Part shown: in pieces, positions 1 to 11,313 of the stretch
How the letters are laid out: each line of letters begins with the position of its first letter
Position numbering within the stretch: the stretch's first letter is position 1
DNA from: Macrophomina tecta
Lineage: Eukaryota; Ascomycota; Dothideomycetes; Botryosphaeriales; Botryosphaeriaceae
Direction of reading: 5' to 3'
NCBI GenBank assembly: GCA_024180945.1
Contig: JAKSGN010000003.1
Coordinates: 2,232,001-2,296,000, forward strand
DNA length: 64,000 nt
Notes under the pieces: generated by a model
Databases searched by the model: none
What the model saw: only the letters and a program-made list of their open reading frames with translations
Told to the model about the DNA's origin: nothing
Program-made: the position numbers and the translations under genes

Positions 1-524
1 AAGATATACGGGCGGGAGAAAAGCAGAGGTCGTTATTGAGGCGTTTCAGGTGGGCCAAAGTCTCACTTAATACGAAGTCATGGGCAAGAGCCGAGAGGCA
101 TAGAAACGGAGAATTGCCGAAAGAGCGCGGCACTACTTCCATCCGCCCCTGCTGCTAATCCCGATTTCTCTGGTTCCTCTAATTTTGTTTAACGAGGGTA
201 GCTGTGTCATCATTCAGCTTAGTAGGGCGCTGGTATTTACATATGTGCTTGCAAATTGCCACAGGATGTATCCAACTATAGACACTATATTTCTGAGATG
301 TTTTCTAGGGGTTGGTCGTTAATTGTGGCGACAAATGACGTATGCATAGTACCATACAAATCCGTAACCGGCGACGGAAAGCATGCCTCTGCATATCGCA
401 ACATGGATAATAAGTTCAATGGCTGCCCGTCCTGCCGGCACCTTAGTCTCAAGCAAGGGAACTAGTGAAGATGGTTAGTGACATTTTCTCTACGAAACAC
501 TCAAATAGATCTGCCTGCCCTTAG
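1..524. other. Intergenic, no gene seen
   Basis: Only short open frames with no recognisable protein. The left flank of the FAD oxidoreductase 3' end; I see no repeat or RNA gene. Confidence 0.6.
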
Positions 525-2319
525 TTAAAGCTTCACTGATACTTCCAAAGCTTTGGCGAGACCGCGGTGTCCGATGAACATTCCATGCGGATCATATTTT
601 TCTCGAATTTTCAGAAATCTTCGCAAGGCTTTGTCCGTCATTACCTGGGTTATTTTGTTAATGAAAATGTCCCGTGTTACCAAGGAAAATAGAGTAGAAT
701 GGCTGTGAATTGGGCCGTGATACTAACCTTAGTGATCCGATGGCTCTCGTCAAAGTCAGCCACATACTGCCCGCAAGACACTGGCTGAGCACGACTGTAG
801 GCGTCGTGCATCCATTTCTTCATCTTCTCATCTTTTGCCGGATCATGCCAGCAAGTCATAGTAGATATGTGGCGGAAGACACATGGCCTGGTCCTCCTCA
901 TCTGGAACATAATCTGAGATGTATAGGCATCCGACTGACTTCCGGGTCGGAAGGTCGCAAAATGCCGGCTTGATGGCCTCAATAAGCTGGCATGATCGTC
1001 AGTAAATACTCTCCCAGACGCCGGAAGTGTGAAATCTCGACTTGCCTGTTTCTTTTGGATCCTGGGGTCATTAAAAATGCTATCACACTGCCAGCGCTCT
1101 CCATTGCCTGTCGGGTTCAACTGATCTTGCGCCTTGAAAAGCTCCTCCCAAGTTGTCTCCTTCACTGGAACTCTCGCCATCAGCCTCTTCACCAGCTCAT
1201 TCGGCACCTCCGCCCAGGGTCTCAACAGCGTGCTCGCCTCCTCGAGCGAATCCGCCCAGGCTGTGCAATTCACAACCAACAATAACTCCCTGCTAACGAC
1301 CTCATCGCCAGCCCCTTCTTCCTCACGATCCGGCCAACACGTCACCACCGCTGTCTCCACGCCATACATCGGACTCGGCCCCTCATCCGTTTCAAACACC
1401 CACTCCATAATATCTTCGAAACCATCCCCCCCTTTGATTGCAAAAACGAGCGTCGCGTTCCACACTCTCCGTATTGGCACCGTTCGGCCCCAGATGCGCG
1501 TCACGACGCCGAAGAACGCCCTCCCGCCGCCCCTCGCCGCCCAGAACAGGTCCGCATGCGCCGTCCTCGACGCGACTACGACGTCGCCGCCCGCTGTCAC
1601 GATCTCCAGTGCCTCGACCCATTCGGCTGTGGCGCCCCACCTGCAAACCACAAAAAAGCACATTAGCCCTTCATTCTCTCAATCTTTACCCAAAGTCCAT
1701 TTTCCTTCCTCTCTTTTTTTTTTAAATTTTTTTTTTGGAGCAAGAAAGACAAAGAAAAAGAAATAAAAGAGAGTGGGAAGCAAGGCGAAACTCACCCTCT
1801 CATAAACCAACCCTGCCCCCCATTAACCACGAACCCCCCGACCCCTACCGTCGGACTGTGCCCGAACGGCCAGAACCGGCCCACTGCCCTCAACTCCTCG
1901 CACAACTCGCCACCAACGTACCCCGGCCCAAAACTGGCGATCTGCGTCGCGCGATCGTACGCGAAGGTCTTGTTGAGCCCCCGCACGTCGAGGAGCAGTC
2001 CTCCCGCGACGAGCGACGGCGCGGCGAAGTTGTGCCCGCCGCTGCGCACGCCGACGTGTAGCTTGTGGCGCGCGGCGTATGCGAGCGCGGCGGCGACCTG
2101 TGCGGTCGTGGTTGGGAGGTGGATGGCGGAGGGGCGGCAGGCGGGCAGGCGGGCGTTGAAGAAGCGGGTGCGGAGGGACTCGTAGGTGGGGGAGGAGGGG
2201 GTGTGGATGGTTAGGGACTCGCCCCTGTTGGTATCATTGCCATTCGTGGAGGGGAAGGACTGCTGGCGATGTTGTTGTTGCTGCTGCTGCTGAGACGGGC
2301 GGGTCGGGGAGCGGGCCAT
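525..2319 (-). CDS. FAD-linked oxidoreductase, berberine-bridge (BBE) type
   Basis: Three exons: 2319-1796, 1640-728 and 644-525, joined in phase to 518 residues. The FAD-binding PCMH domain shows RSGGHN (His96 is the expected covalent FAD-histidyl site) and GHSPTVGVGG followed by NGGQGW (about residues 153-171). The usual second flavin-linking Cys is not seen at the GHSP stretch, so single-covalent FAD is inferred. The C terminus has the BBE signature KYDPHGMF (about 495-503), found only if the third exon is added. No signal peptide; the N terminus is Gln-rich, with a CAG-type repeat at 2272-2291. Family members oxidise small alcohols, sugars or alkaloid-like metabolites with oxygen; the substrate cannot be told here. 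A middle stretch (about residues 270-300) fits the family poorly, so an unrecognised small intron there is possible. Confidence 0.85.
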
Positions 2320-3345
2320 TGTTGGTACTGTTTTCTTTCTCCCTCTTTCTCTCTCTTTCGCCGCTCTCTAAATTCGTTCGCGCTTAACTCAATGCCTTGC
2401 GGAAGTTGTCTGACGTGTTTTTTTTAGGTGCCTCCTGGAAGGGTGCAGAGGACAAAATCAGGGATTTGGTAGAGGGGAAGTGTAGTACGGAATCAGAGAG
2501 ACAGAGCTGACACGTTTTGCCCGAAGAAATCTAAGTTTGGCAACCTTTAGGGGGACTAGGTTTACATATTCCACTTGTACCTATCTTGCGGCGGTCCATG
2601 TGGAGTCTTCTTGCGCCGCAAACGTCGAGTTGGCATTGCGTATGCGGGGCAGACTGCTCTCCGTGTGGGGTAGATGGGGTAACAAAAAGCAGTTGGGGAA
2701 CCGAACATCGAATGAGGAGTGAATTGGAAAAAGGCGGGCACTGAATTACCGCAACGAGACACCCTCTTCTAAGCACTACGCACAGGTCAGTTTGCTGCGC
2801 TCATCAAGGATGGAATCGCTTCCAGTGCTGTATTTTAATGCATGATTAAACTCAGACGAAATGCTAACCGGTTCGGACGAATGCCAGACGGCTCGGATGA
2901 ACGACTCTTTCGTTCGGACAACTACGCATCCAGCTCGAAGGAGTAAATGCGCTAAGAGTGGAACTCAGACCATTGCACAGATCCAGTCCTTCGTACCCAA
3001 GAATCCCCTCACGGCTCCGCATTCCGTTGATCAATCGAGCCAATACGCGCCGGGTTCCTCGCGACTGGCGTTTTGCTATGCCACCATCTGCAACTCGGCC
3101 TCTCGTAACAACAAGTAGACTGCGTGCTCTGCAATGACGTATCCCGCTTCTTGGCTGCTGAGCGATGGAAAAATCATGATCTGGAGTTTGTATCAGCTGC
3201 AGTCCCATATCATTCTGCCAGTACGTTCAGCTCTTCTTCGTGCAACTTCTGGAATCTGCCAGGAAAGCACACAAAAAGATCTACGGCCAGGGCGACTACA
3301 GTAGCCCTTCCGAGGTTGTACATGCCCACCGCAAAGCGGCGTAAA
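2320..3345. other. Intergenic, about 1 kb
   Basis: Holds the presumed promoter of the FAD oxidoreductase, with a CT-rich tract at about 2333-2368 directly upstream of its start. Open frames here are short and on both strands; none resembles a known protein. Confidence 0.55.
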
Positions 3346-4029
3346 TCAGTCCCTTTTCAACGTCGCCGCCATAATCAATCCAACCCTCTGCTGGTACTTC
3401 TGCCCACCTCCGCCTTTTGGCACCAGTTCCCCGTCACCATTTGCCCTTAGGGCCTCCTCTAAGGTACATTTCCCAGCGAACACGAATCCTAGCTCTGCAT
3501 ACAGCTTAACAGATGCCGTATTATTCGGCTTAACCATAATCCGCACGCGGACCCGTTTCGGTTGCTGGTTCCCATCGCCCGCCTGCTTCGCCTTGAGCCA
3601 CTGAAAGACCTCGCGGCATAGCATCTTCCCGACACCTTTTCTGCGGTACATGGGCAAGGTATACAAGCTCAGCATCTGCCACTTCTCCTCCTCATCATCC
3701 GGCGCAACCGGTGGCTGCTGCGCCGCCTCAGGCAAACTGTAGGAAGCTGCGGGCACGGGGCCTATCAGGATGACTTGCGCAGCCCATTCGCCTTCGCCTT
3801 TGCGAGCGGAGTCGCTGCAAGCATTCGCAACGCAGATGAAGGCCTCGCGGTTGAGTAGTCGCAGGCGGGATTCCCACCACTCGTCTGCCATGCGAGATTC
3901 GATATCATAGATAGAATAGAATGCGGTCGGCGACTCGGTCAGGGCAGAGAGGCGGAGGGCTTTGTATTTTTGCGCCAGGCGTGCAAGGTAAGGGGACTGC
4001 GGATCGATGCGAATGCAAGAATACTCCAT
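3346..4029 (-). CDS. GNAT family N-acetyltransferase
   Basis: An intronless 227-residue frame. The acetyl-CoA pyrophosphate-binding motif is clear: LYTLPMYRRKGVGKML at about residues 122-137 (the R-x-x-G-x-G form), preceded by a beta strand and followed by the KLYAELGF element typical of GNAT motif B. I chose the ATG at 4029 (MEYSCIRI) rather than continuing 31 codons upstream, because the upstream part is low-complexity and not family-like. The enzyme should transfer acetyl from acetyl-CoA to an amine; the acceptor is unknown. A Pro/Glu-rich loop (about residues 98-116) interrupts the core, as is common in fungal members. Confidence 0.8.
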   Translation of the reverse strand: MEYSCIRIDPQSPYLARLAQKYKALRLSALTESPTAFYSIYDIESRMADEWWESRLRLLNREAFICVANACSDSARKGEGEWAAQVILIGPVPAASYSLPEAAQQPPVAPDDEEEKWQMLSLYTLPMYRRKGVGKMLCREVFQWLKAKQAGDGNQQPKRVRVRIMVKPNNTASVKLYAELGFVFAGKCTLEEALRANGDGELVPKGGGGQKYQQRVGLIMAATLKRD

Positions 4030-6256
4030 TGCGTCCGAGACTGGTGTTGGAAATTGTGGCCTCGAAGACGGAAGAATGATGGATAAGTGGAGTCGATCTT
4101 TTGGGAGCGCGGGGTCCAGCAAATATATGGACGTAGTCCTTCGGTGTCCAGACTGCTAGGACTCTCGATATTTTCGGTCATGTATCGCGTATCAGCGGAC
4201 AGCACTAGCTTTTTAGGGATATGCCACCGGTAAAAATGAAAGTAAGAAGGCGGTAGCCGCTGATAGGCGCTACGCATACCGAGGGTTTACTCATACTCCC
4301 ATTGTCCTTCCATCACATCATTGGTTCCTGTTGGATTACTGATTATGCAATTTATGAGTGGTCTGAAGTCAGGGAGGAGGCCTTCTTATCCGCCGTCTTC
4401 CGTGACTAGGATAGAAGTTTAATTGTACATACACGCTTGCGATTTTCCAAAAGTTCTCGTGGGGCCTTCAACCAGAAAACTTGGCGGCAGTAGGCCCTTC
4501 CTGCTTTTCGAGCTTCATACAGGAACAAGGGGAAAGGGAAAGCGAAATTAGGCCAACCGGAGGTTGAGGCGTCGATGCTAACGCCGTATCGAAAAAGCAG
4601 TCGGGCTTGGATCCGACTTCATGTGGCTGGATACTTTAGGCCTTGATGTTTCCGAGGGGGCGTGGCGCCTCGCTTTTTTGGCCAATCGGGGCCTGATGGG
4701 TTCTGCAGGGGTCGCCTGCCAGCTAATCTCAGCGCTCGTCCCCATCTGCATCACGCGCCACCACTACCAAATGCACCCTGAACGGCAGCTCATCAGATTT
4801 CTGCGACGAGGAGCAATACTTCGCATGGGCCCAGGATAGGCGACGCTTGAAGAGCTGCGCACGACTCTGCTCCCACAGGCCCCAACGCCGAGCCTGAATC
4901 CCCGAAATAATGCATTAACACATCAGAGAATCGCGTCAATTGTGTTTTCAACACCTAAATCACGGACTAATGGACCGCGGTCTCTCTCTCTCTCTCTTTC
5001 TCTCTCTCTCGCGCGCGCCTTGACGCGTCGCTTTTTCCACTAGCAGGAGAAGTTTCGGCCTGTCCAGCGTCGGCAGACTCTTCAGCCACGGAGTTGATAG
5101 TAAGTACGTCCCACTTTCCTTGCTCCATCCAATCAATGTTTGCAGGTTGAGCAGGTCTCTCAGAGGGGTGCTCCGACATCAACAATAGCACGCAGTGATG
5201 CTACAACAATCCCGCCCAGAGCTGGGCTGTCGATAAGAACCAGGCCAAGGTTGTTAGAGATGACGTTGTGGCTTGTATCATGCACAGTTTTATAACCACT
5301 TACATGGGTGCCACTGGCTGCGATGTTATAACCGGCGGAGAGTGTTGTCCCCAAGAGTAGATGCACAGTGACATGTTCTGTAAGAGAGCTACCCTACTGG
5401 AAGCTACGTAAGAAGGCCAGTCGTCAGCGCAAAGCTAGCGTAGCTAGCCAGCGGCTGTAACATGCGGTAATGGTTAAGTGGGCAGACTACACGAGGACTG
5501 GGGGCGGTGGTAGGGTGTGGATCGGGACTGGCCTGTTTCGGTGTTGAGGACGAGCCGGGAGGGACCTGTGTAAAGTGTCGCTCACTGTTCCCGTTCTTCC
5601 CTGTTCGCCATTACTTGCTACAGGATTTGACGCAATCCAGAAATATCCGCCCTTCGTGATCTCTGAATGCACGTCCGTGACATCTGGGTGCTAATCAGAC
5701 CATAATGGGACGTGAGTCTGGCATGGTTGCTACGTTGCCGGCGCCTACTGCTTCACTAATACAGCAGTCCAAATACTTAGCTCACTGGCACGTCCTACTC
5801 AATGGTGCAAAGGTCATAAAGATACTACCACATGCCAAAGTTATTCTTAACCGACCATACATCGTCCCAGCGAGGAAGCAGTCTAATGGGAGTAGTGGAA
5901 AAGATGTCAGACGGTGGAAGAACTGCTCAGAGATTTCGTGAGTAGTACCATAATTGCAGAGAATGCGAACGACGCAGAACTTTAGACCACTCGCAAGCCT
6001 TGAAAGTCAGCACAGAATACGCGAGAGTATCACAGAATGCAAAACCGGCGCCCCACATAGCAGCCCTTCATAACTCATTACTATCATACTCATCAACATA
6101 TCAATTCCAGACAATTCAAGCAATCCAATCCCCATCTCGCCCTAGCACTCTCCATACTACCAGCCCCGACCTGCCGTGCTATTCCCAGGAAACCCAGTCT
6201 CCAGCCTCCCACTTCGGCCGCGCACCACCAATTACGCAGATCCCACCGGCCCCTCA
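4030..6256. other. Intergenic, about 2.2 kb
   Basis: No gene supported. Contains a TC/GC dinucleotide repeat near 4981-5018. Two short overlapping minus-strand frames (4967-5191 and 5160-5366) and a plus frame (5705-5941) have no recognisable domains and I do not call them genes. Confidence 0.5.
4981..5018. repeat. TC dinucleotide repeat running into GC repeat
   Basis: About 30 bases of TC repeats with one TTTC interruption, followed directly by four GC units. A simple-sequence microsatellite. Confidence 0.9.
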
Positions 6257-7276
6257 CTAATGCGACCGCACACTCGCGGCCTCCTCCACCTCCTTCGGCG
6301 TCACCGCTGCGGCACTGGCCGCTTGCGCCTTGGCCGCAGCGCGCTTCCTGTAGAGCCAGAAGAAGACGGCAGCGCCGAGGAGCGAGAGGCCGCCGAGGAC
6401 GGAGCCGATCGCGATGCCCGCCTTGTCGGCGGAGGAGAGCGAGGAAGAAGCGGAAGATGAAGAATTGCCGGGAGCAGCGGTGCCAGTGGATGATGCGGTG
6501 CCAGTGCTGCTTGCTGACGATGGCGATGAGGAGCCGGAGTCGAAGTCGGAGGCAGTGACGTTGAAGCAGGGGACCTGAGCGTCGAAGGCGGAGGCTTCGA
6601 CGAAGGTCTTTACAGTGATAGGGGGAAAGGTTGTTAGTCAGGGGTTGTTGGGGCTGTATGGGGAGGGAACGACGACTTACCACGTCGGCGCAGGCGTAGA
6701 AAGTCTCGTTCTTGCCGTCATCGTAGCTGCTCCAGTATTCGAGCTGGATGGTGGCGTTTGTGCCTGCGGTGAGAGAGTCGGGCAGGGCTTCGAGCTTGTA
6801 GCACTGGTGGCCGGGCTGCACGGAGGAGATGTTGCTGACGACCTGCTCGGAGAAGTCGCTTTCGCTTGTGGGGTCTGGGCAAAGTCAGTGTGGTGGCCAT
6901 CGCGGATTGCAGTTTGGACCATTGTCGTACTGTTGCCAAAGGCGATGTGGAACTCGATGTTCCAAGCATCATCGGCGATGGTGAGAGCAACGGAACCCTG
7001 GTCTGTGTGGTGGAGGAATCGTCAGTGATGGTTCACGAGTCGGCACGCGTCGGACTTACCCAGCGGGAACTCGGTGCGGTTCGTCACTCCCGCACTGCTG
7101 CCGCAAGGAGCAGTGTTGTCTTGCGAAGCATCCCATGTGCGATCATCAGGCCACAGGAAGGCGACCGGGCCCATGACAGTTCCCTCTGCGCCGGCGCCAT
7201 GGACTTCGGCGCCGGAGACTAGCCGCTGGAGGGCGAAGCTCGCCAAGAGGACAGCTTTGTAGCGATTCGAGATCAT
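6257..7276 (-). CDS. BIM1-like (X325-type) secreted-domain protein with C-terminal membrane anchor
   Basis: Four exons: 7276-7060, 7002-6931, 6874-6681, 6607-6257; phases agree and give 277 residues. Signal peptide about 1-22. The extracellular domain carries family hallmarks NTAPCGSSAG, TNRTEFP, DDAWNIEFHIAFGN, VQPGHQCYK and FYACADV, with paired Cys and several N-glycosylation sequons. This matches the fungal copper-acquisition BIM1-like/LPMO-related family. After a Ser/Thr-rich stalk (about 183-220) there is a hydrophobic segment (about 224-247) followed by RKR and a 28-residue charged tail. That is a type I membrane topology, not the GPI signal usual in the family. His26 lies close to the predicted cleavage site; whether it becomes the mature N-terminal copper ligand depends on exact processing. 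A TATA box lies at 7355-7360. Confidence 0.85.
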
Positions 7277-7354
7277 GTTGGAGACTATCTTGGCTCCGAA
7301 GGATGATTGGGACCTTGTGGTAAGAGCTTTTGGTTGTGGGAAGCCTGTTGTTGA

Positions 7355-7360
7355 TTTATA
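7355..7360 (-). promoter_or_regulatory. TATA box of the BIM1-like gene
   Basis: TATAAA read on the minus strand, about 79 bases upstream of the ATG at 7276. Confidence 0.5.
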
Positions 7361-8157
7361 TGCGGAGTGGGGCTGGATGCGATGGCGGATTTGCTGCAGA
7401 ATGCGACGGCAATCGAAGATGGTTATCGCCCGGGCGGGTGCAACCTTGGCCTTTCCCTTCGCGCATGCCGGCTGACTTCGAGGGCGGGCTCCCTGGCGTC
7501 TGGCGGTGTTGGCAACCACAGCGCTGTCTTTCCGACAGGTTCGGCCGTGGTCGTGATTGGCTGCTTGAGGTCTGCTCGCTTAACACTTCCCTCTGCCTTC
7601 GGGCGCTGTCCGCAGCCGGCAGCAGACTTTCGCCCTTGGCCTCCACCTTGCCTTCTCGAATCTGCGCGTAGCGCTGTTACCGAGCCCGCGCTAATGCAGT
7701 ATCTGAGCTCAAACACCGCCGGCCCGCGAATGAGAGGCAGGTTCGCAAGCCGGGAGTGGGCAGAGCAGCGGATCTGATTAGATCATCTGATAAGACCAAA
7801 ACTCTGATCGTCCGATATCGTCGCCGAGCCGGCTCCACCTGCTCCAGCTTCCAACTAATCTATGCACCCTGACAACTGTATGCCCTCTGCCGCCTGCCCC
7901 ATTCTGGCGACGCCCCTCAACGTCTCTTGGCTTCAGGGTAACCTAACAATATCTTTATTCGCTCCATCTTCCTCCTTTGGGTTCGCTCCGCCGGAAAGAC
8001 GGCCACTGTGGCTTGGCGGCTTCATGGCAACTTCATGCCACCCTCCCCTGCTGGGCATGTCGGGTATAGCCTACGTCCGATAGCGCTCGCGAGGCTTTGG
8101 TCGACACTACCTGCCGCAGGAGAGCCTGCCGCTTGTCCAATCCTGAGCACCCAGGCA

Positions 8158-8163
8158 TATAAA
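8158..8163 (+). promoter_or_regulatory. TATA box of the GPI-type wall-protein gene
   Basis: TATAAA about 100 bases upstream of the ATG at 8263; position and spacing suit a fungal core promoter. Confidence 0.55.
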
Positions 8164-8262
8164 CTGATGGCCGCCAGTCTCGAGCCCTGAAGACTGCCCG
8201 TTCCGATATACAGCCGCATCCTCCACACCGCTGGCCTATCCCACAGTCTTCTACCTTTCATC

Positions 8263-9094
8263 ATGTTTGCCAAAAAGGGCCTCCTCATCTCCGCCCTCGT
8301 CCTGCACATCACGTCCGCCTTGGTCTTCGACCCGGACTGGCCCCTCAACCTTGGCCTCGTCCTCAAACGGCAAGATGACATGACCACAGCCGAGTATAAC
8401 TGCCACGACAACTGCGGTAAGCCCTCGCGCCACTTGCTTCCCATCAATGCCTGACCCTTCCTTCCTTCCTTCCTTCCTTTACTTCTATTTCTTTTACTTT
8501 CTTAACAATTCCCCACCGCACAAACAGGCCAAGCAATCATCGCCGCCCGCGGCACCGACCCGTGCAACTCGACCGCCTTCCAGCACGACTACGCCGCGTG
8601 CCTGCAGTGCGCAGGCGCCGATAATGTCGACATCTGGCGGTACTACGGCGGCAGCCTGACGAGCGCGGCTGAGGCGTGCGGCCTGGCGACGGCGCCGCTG
8701 AGCGGCACGCAGGCGGCCGTGTCGGCTGCTGTTACTGCTTCCACGTCGGCCGCTGCTAGCACGACGCCTGCTTCTGCGGCTGCTACGGCTACGGGGATGA
8801 CGAGTGCGGCTGGGAATTCGAGTTTCTCGAGTACCTCGGCGTCGGCGTCAGCGTCGGCCGGAGGATCGTCGTCAGCTACTGCGGGTGCGAGTACGACTGC
8901 TGCGTCTTCTGCTGTGAGTCGACGTTTCGATTAAGTTTGTTTGGTGTACCGTGGCTAACTTCGGCTAGGTATCTTCAGCCGCCGCTGCATCGGCGTCGGC
9001 GAGTGCTACGGGTGCGGCGAACACTGCGAACGTCGGCTGCATCTCCATGATGGGCGCCCTTTCCATAATGGGTTACTTCGCATTCGGCTTGTGA
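8263..9094 (+). CDS. Secreted Ser/Ala-rich cell-wall protein with GPI-type tail
   Basis: Exons 8263-8416, 8528-8913 and 8969-9094 give 221 residues. Signal peptide about 1-19, then a KR dibasic site at residues 35-36 that could be cut by a Kex2-type protease. A small Cys-rich domain follows (CHDNCG, DPCNSTAF, YAACLQC, WRYYGG, AEACG; about residues 45-108), then a Ser/Ala/Thr-rich stalk expected to be O-glycosylated, and a C-terminal hydrophobic stretch (CISMMGALSIMGYFAFGL) that ends the protein, as in GPI-attachment signals. The domain resembles a widespread family of fungal secreted proteins of unknown function; I know of no assigned role. Intron 1 contains a CCTT repeat. The 3' end faces the monooxygenase gene, 185 bases away. 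Confidence 0.8.
8456..8479. repeat. CCTT tetranucleotide repeat, six copies, in intron 1
   Basis: Six perfect CCTT units inside the first intron of the wall-protein gene; it also forms part of that intron's pyrimidine-rich stretch. Confidence 0.9.
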
Positions 9095-9279
9095 CTTCCT
9101 TCATGCTCTTCGGAAATTCCCTCTTCGACGTTTGAGTAGTAATGGTAAATCTTTTGCTTTATTCCTCACGCTTAATTCGTGCATTGCCCGCCAAATGGGA
9201 TATATCACGCTTTGTGTATCACGTTTATCTTTGTGCACCTTACCCTTGACGACTGAGCTCTCTCACCCACTCACACGCC

Positions 9280-10976
9280 CTATTTACTCGCCTCCGCCGG
9301 CTTCTCCCGTGGATCACCACCCCGCTGCATGATGGGCGAGTCCTGCATCTTGGACCAGTCGTGCAGCATAAGCGTGTTCGCGAGCGACGTCCTGACCTCG
9401 TCGCCCGCACGATCGATCATCTCGGCCTGGTATTCGGAGACGGCCGCTTGCCAGGTGGTCTCTCCAGCAACAGCGGCGGCCAGGCATTTGGTCAGCTTGG
9501 AAGCGTCAGCGATGCCGTGGTTCAGTCCTTGGCCTCGCTCTTTAAGAGGGTGGGTGTATTAGCGTTCCAGTCTAATTTCCACTGGGCAGGTGAAGCAGAG
9601 AAGATATGGGCGGAGACGTGAAAGCTTACGGAAGGTCATTGGATGCGCAGCGTCACCTGCCAACACTATCCTGCCGTCTCGATTGTCCCATGCCATGGGC
9701 TCCCAGTACGACAGCCTGTTCTCGTAGACTTTGGTGCCGTCGGGGATCCAGAGATTGGCGCTGCGGAACGGCTCGCCGAATGTTGCGGCCCGCTTCTTCA
9801 GTCCGGCGAGCGTCACGACGGGCTCTTCGTCCTCGTCATTGTCGGACTTTCGCCACGTCGTCTGGAGTTGGAAGGTCCAGGTTGCGGGATCGTTGGGATC
9901 GGGGACTTCTTGGACTGCATGCAGGAGGTTTGGATATCAGCAGCGTACATCTACGGGGGAGAGAGAGTGTGGGTTGGAGAATGGAGTGTTACTGGAAATC
10001 CAGAGCCAGTATCCATCCGGGTGGATGCCCATGGTCATTATGGGGTGGCATTGGCGGACGAATAGCGCCTTGGCCGCGTCGTTGTACTTGACGTGCAGGT
10101 TCACAGCGCGGATGGGCACGCCGGAGGCGCGGGCGCGCTCGGGGCCAAAGAGGTGAGTCCGAACTGTAGACTGGGCGCCGTCGGTGCCGACCAGCAGCGT
10201 GCCCGTGGCGGTGGTGCCGTCGGTGAAGGTGGCGGTCACGGTCGTGGGGGCCGTATAGTCGATGGATTGGATGACCTTGCCGTACTGGACGGTGATGCCC
10301 TCGGCGCAGAAGAAGCGGAATTTCCGGCGCGAGACGCGGTACATGCGGAGGAGGGGGACATTCTTAAGAAGCTCGCCGGTTGCGCCGTTGTAGGTAGGGA
10401 GGATGCCTGGGTCAGGCGGCTCAAAGTAAGGGTCTGGCGATGCCTGGTATCAGTACTCATGTGATTTCTCAGATGGGAGCGAAAGGCGCCACCGGGACCT
10501 ACCAACGGCGGCTGTGTGCAGACGCTTGTACATGTCGTCTGGCAAACAGTCTTGCAGCAGTTGCAACCCCCACTGAACGGACATACCCTGGCCACTGTCA
10601 GCGTGGCGCGTCATGTCGGGTTTCGATCGTGCGGTACCCATTCGCGCGGCCTGTAATGCGAAGCCGAGGGTTCGGCCTCATATACGGTGCATGGTATGTT
10701 GTGCTGAGGTATTCTCACGTCAACCCTGTGCCGGGCACGCCGGCTGCATCTCGTTTACCTTCTTGAGGCCCTGAGCAGTCAGCAAGCCAGCAATGCCTAA
10801 GAGACACCGTTAGCGCGGGTGGCGGCGTTGGTGGAAAGGCGGCAGGAGCGAGGCAGAGGGATCAGGTGCTCGAGTTGGGAGCTGGAGTGGCAGCAGTGGA
10901 CGGTGGTACCCAGCGTTCCACAACGGGACTCACCAGCGCCAATGACGAGGACATGAGGCCCCTGATTGCTGGCCAT
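9280..10976 (-). CDS. FAD-dependent aromatic monooxygenase (salicylate-hydroxylase-like)
   Basis: Seven exons: 10976-10934, 10796-10759, 10703-10638, 10587-10503, 10433-9993, 9914-9630 and 9539-9280; phases agree for 405 residues. The N terminus has the Rossmann motif VIGAGIAGLLTAQGL, then CTVYEAEPSAS (end of the second strand with the acidic residue that binds ribose). Mid-protein LLVGTDGAQSTVR is the DG motif, and LAGDAAHPMTFQRGQG is the GD motif plus the substrate-side loop. This is the group A flavoprotein hydroxylase family, which uses NAD(P)H and oxygen to hydroxylate aromatic rings or epoxidise. No membrane segment or signal peptide. It starts 337 bases from, and divergent to, a methyltransferase gene, which suggests co-regulation. 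The ATG nine bases upstream (10985) is an alternative start. Confidence 0.87.
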
Positions 10977-11313
10977 GGTTGGCATCGGAGGATTGTCTGG
11001 AACGCGAGGACGGAGAGGACTGAGGCCGGCCGGCACAGCGGCTGTGTCCAGGACGGCTCAACCCCACCGGGCAGGGAAAGAGCGACGGGGCCAACCGTGC
11101 TGTCCCCACAGATACTCCCCGCCGCTGAATGGCCAGCCCCCAACCGAGCCAATCCTGTCCTGACAAGCCGTTTCCTCGCTGCACCGCAACGCCCACAGCC
11201 CCGCCTTGCCCGCCAATCGAGCCCCGGGACTGTGTCTCGCTCTGCTGAGCCGCCTCAAGCCCTCGTGCGAGGTGCTTCAAGCGCGCTCTATCTTGCTTCT
11301 TCTCTTTTGGCCT
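10977..11313. promoter_or_regulatory. Shared divergent promoter, monooxygenase / methyltransferase
   Basis: 337 bases between two divergent ATGs. GC-rich, without a clear TATA box. A bidirectional promoter is inferred from layout only. Confidence 0.5.

Larger units (their letters stand above)
7277..8262. promoter_or_regulatory. Divergent promoter region of two surface-protein genes
   Basis: The 986 bases between the starts of the BIM1-like gene (leftward) and the wall-protein gene (rightward). Each side has a TATA-type box about 80-105 bases from its ATG. No gene is seen inside; the overlapping frames at 7330-7780 are on both strands and have no family resemblance. Confidence 0.6.

Noticed and set aside
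4967..5366. Two overlapping minus-strand frames that could be exons of a small gene
   Set aside because: No recognisable family and the first is largely low-complexity (TC repeat translated as RE repeats); splice join not convincing.
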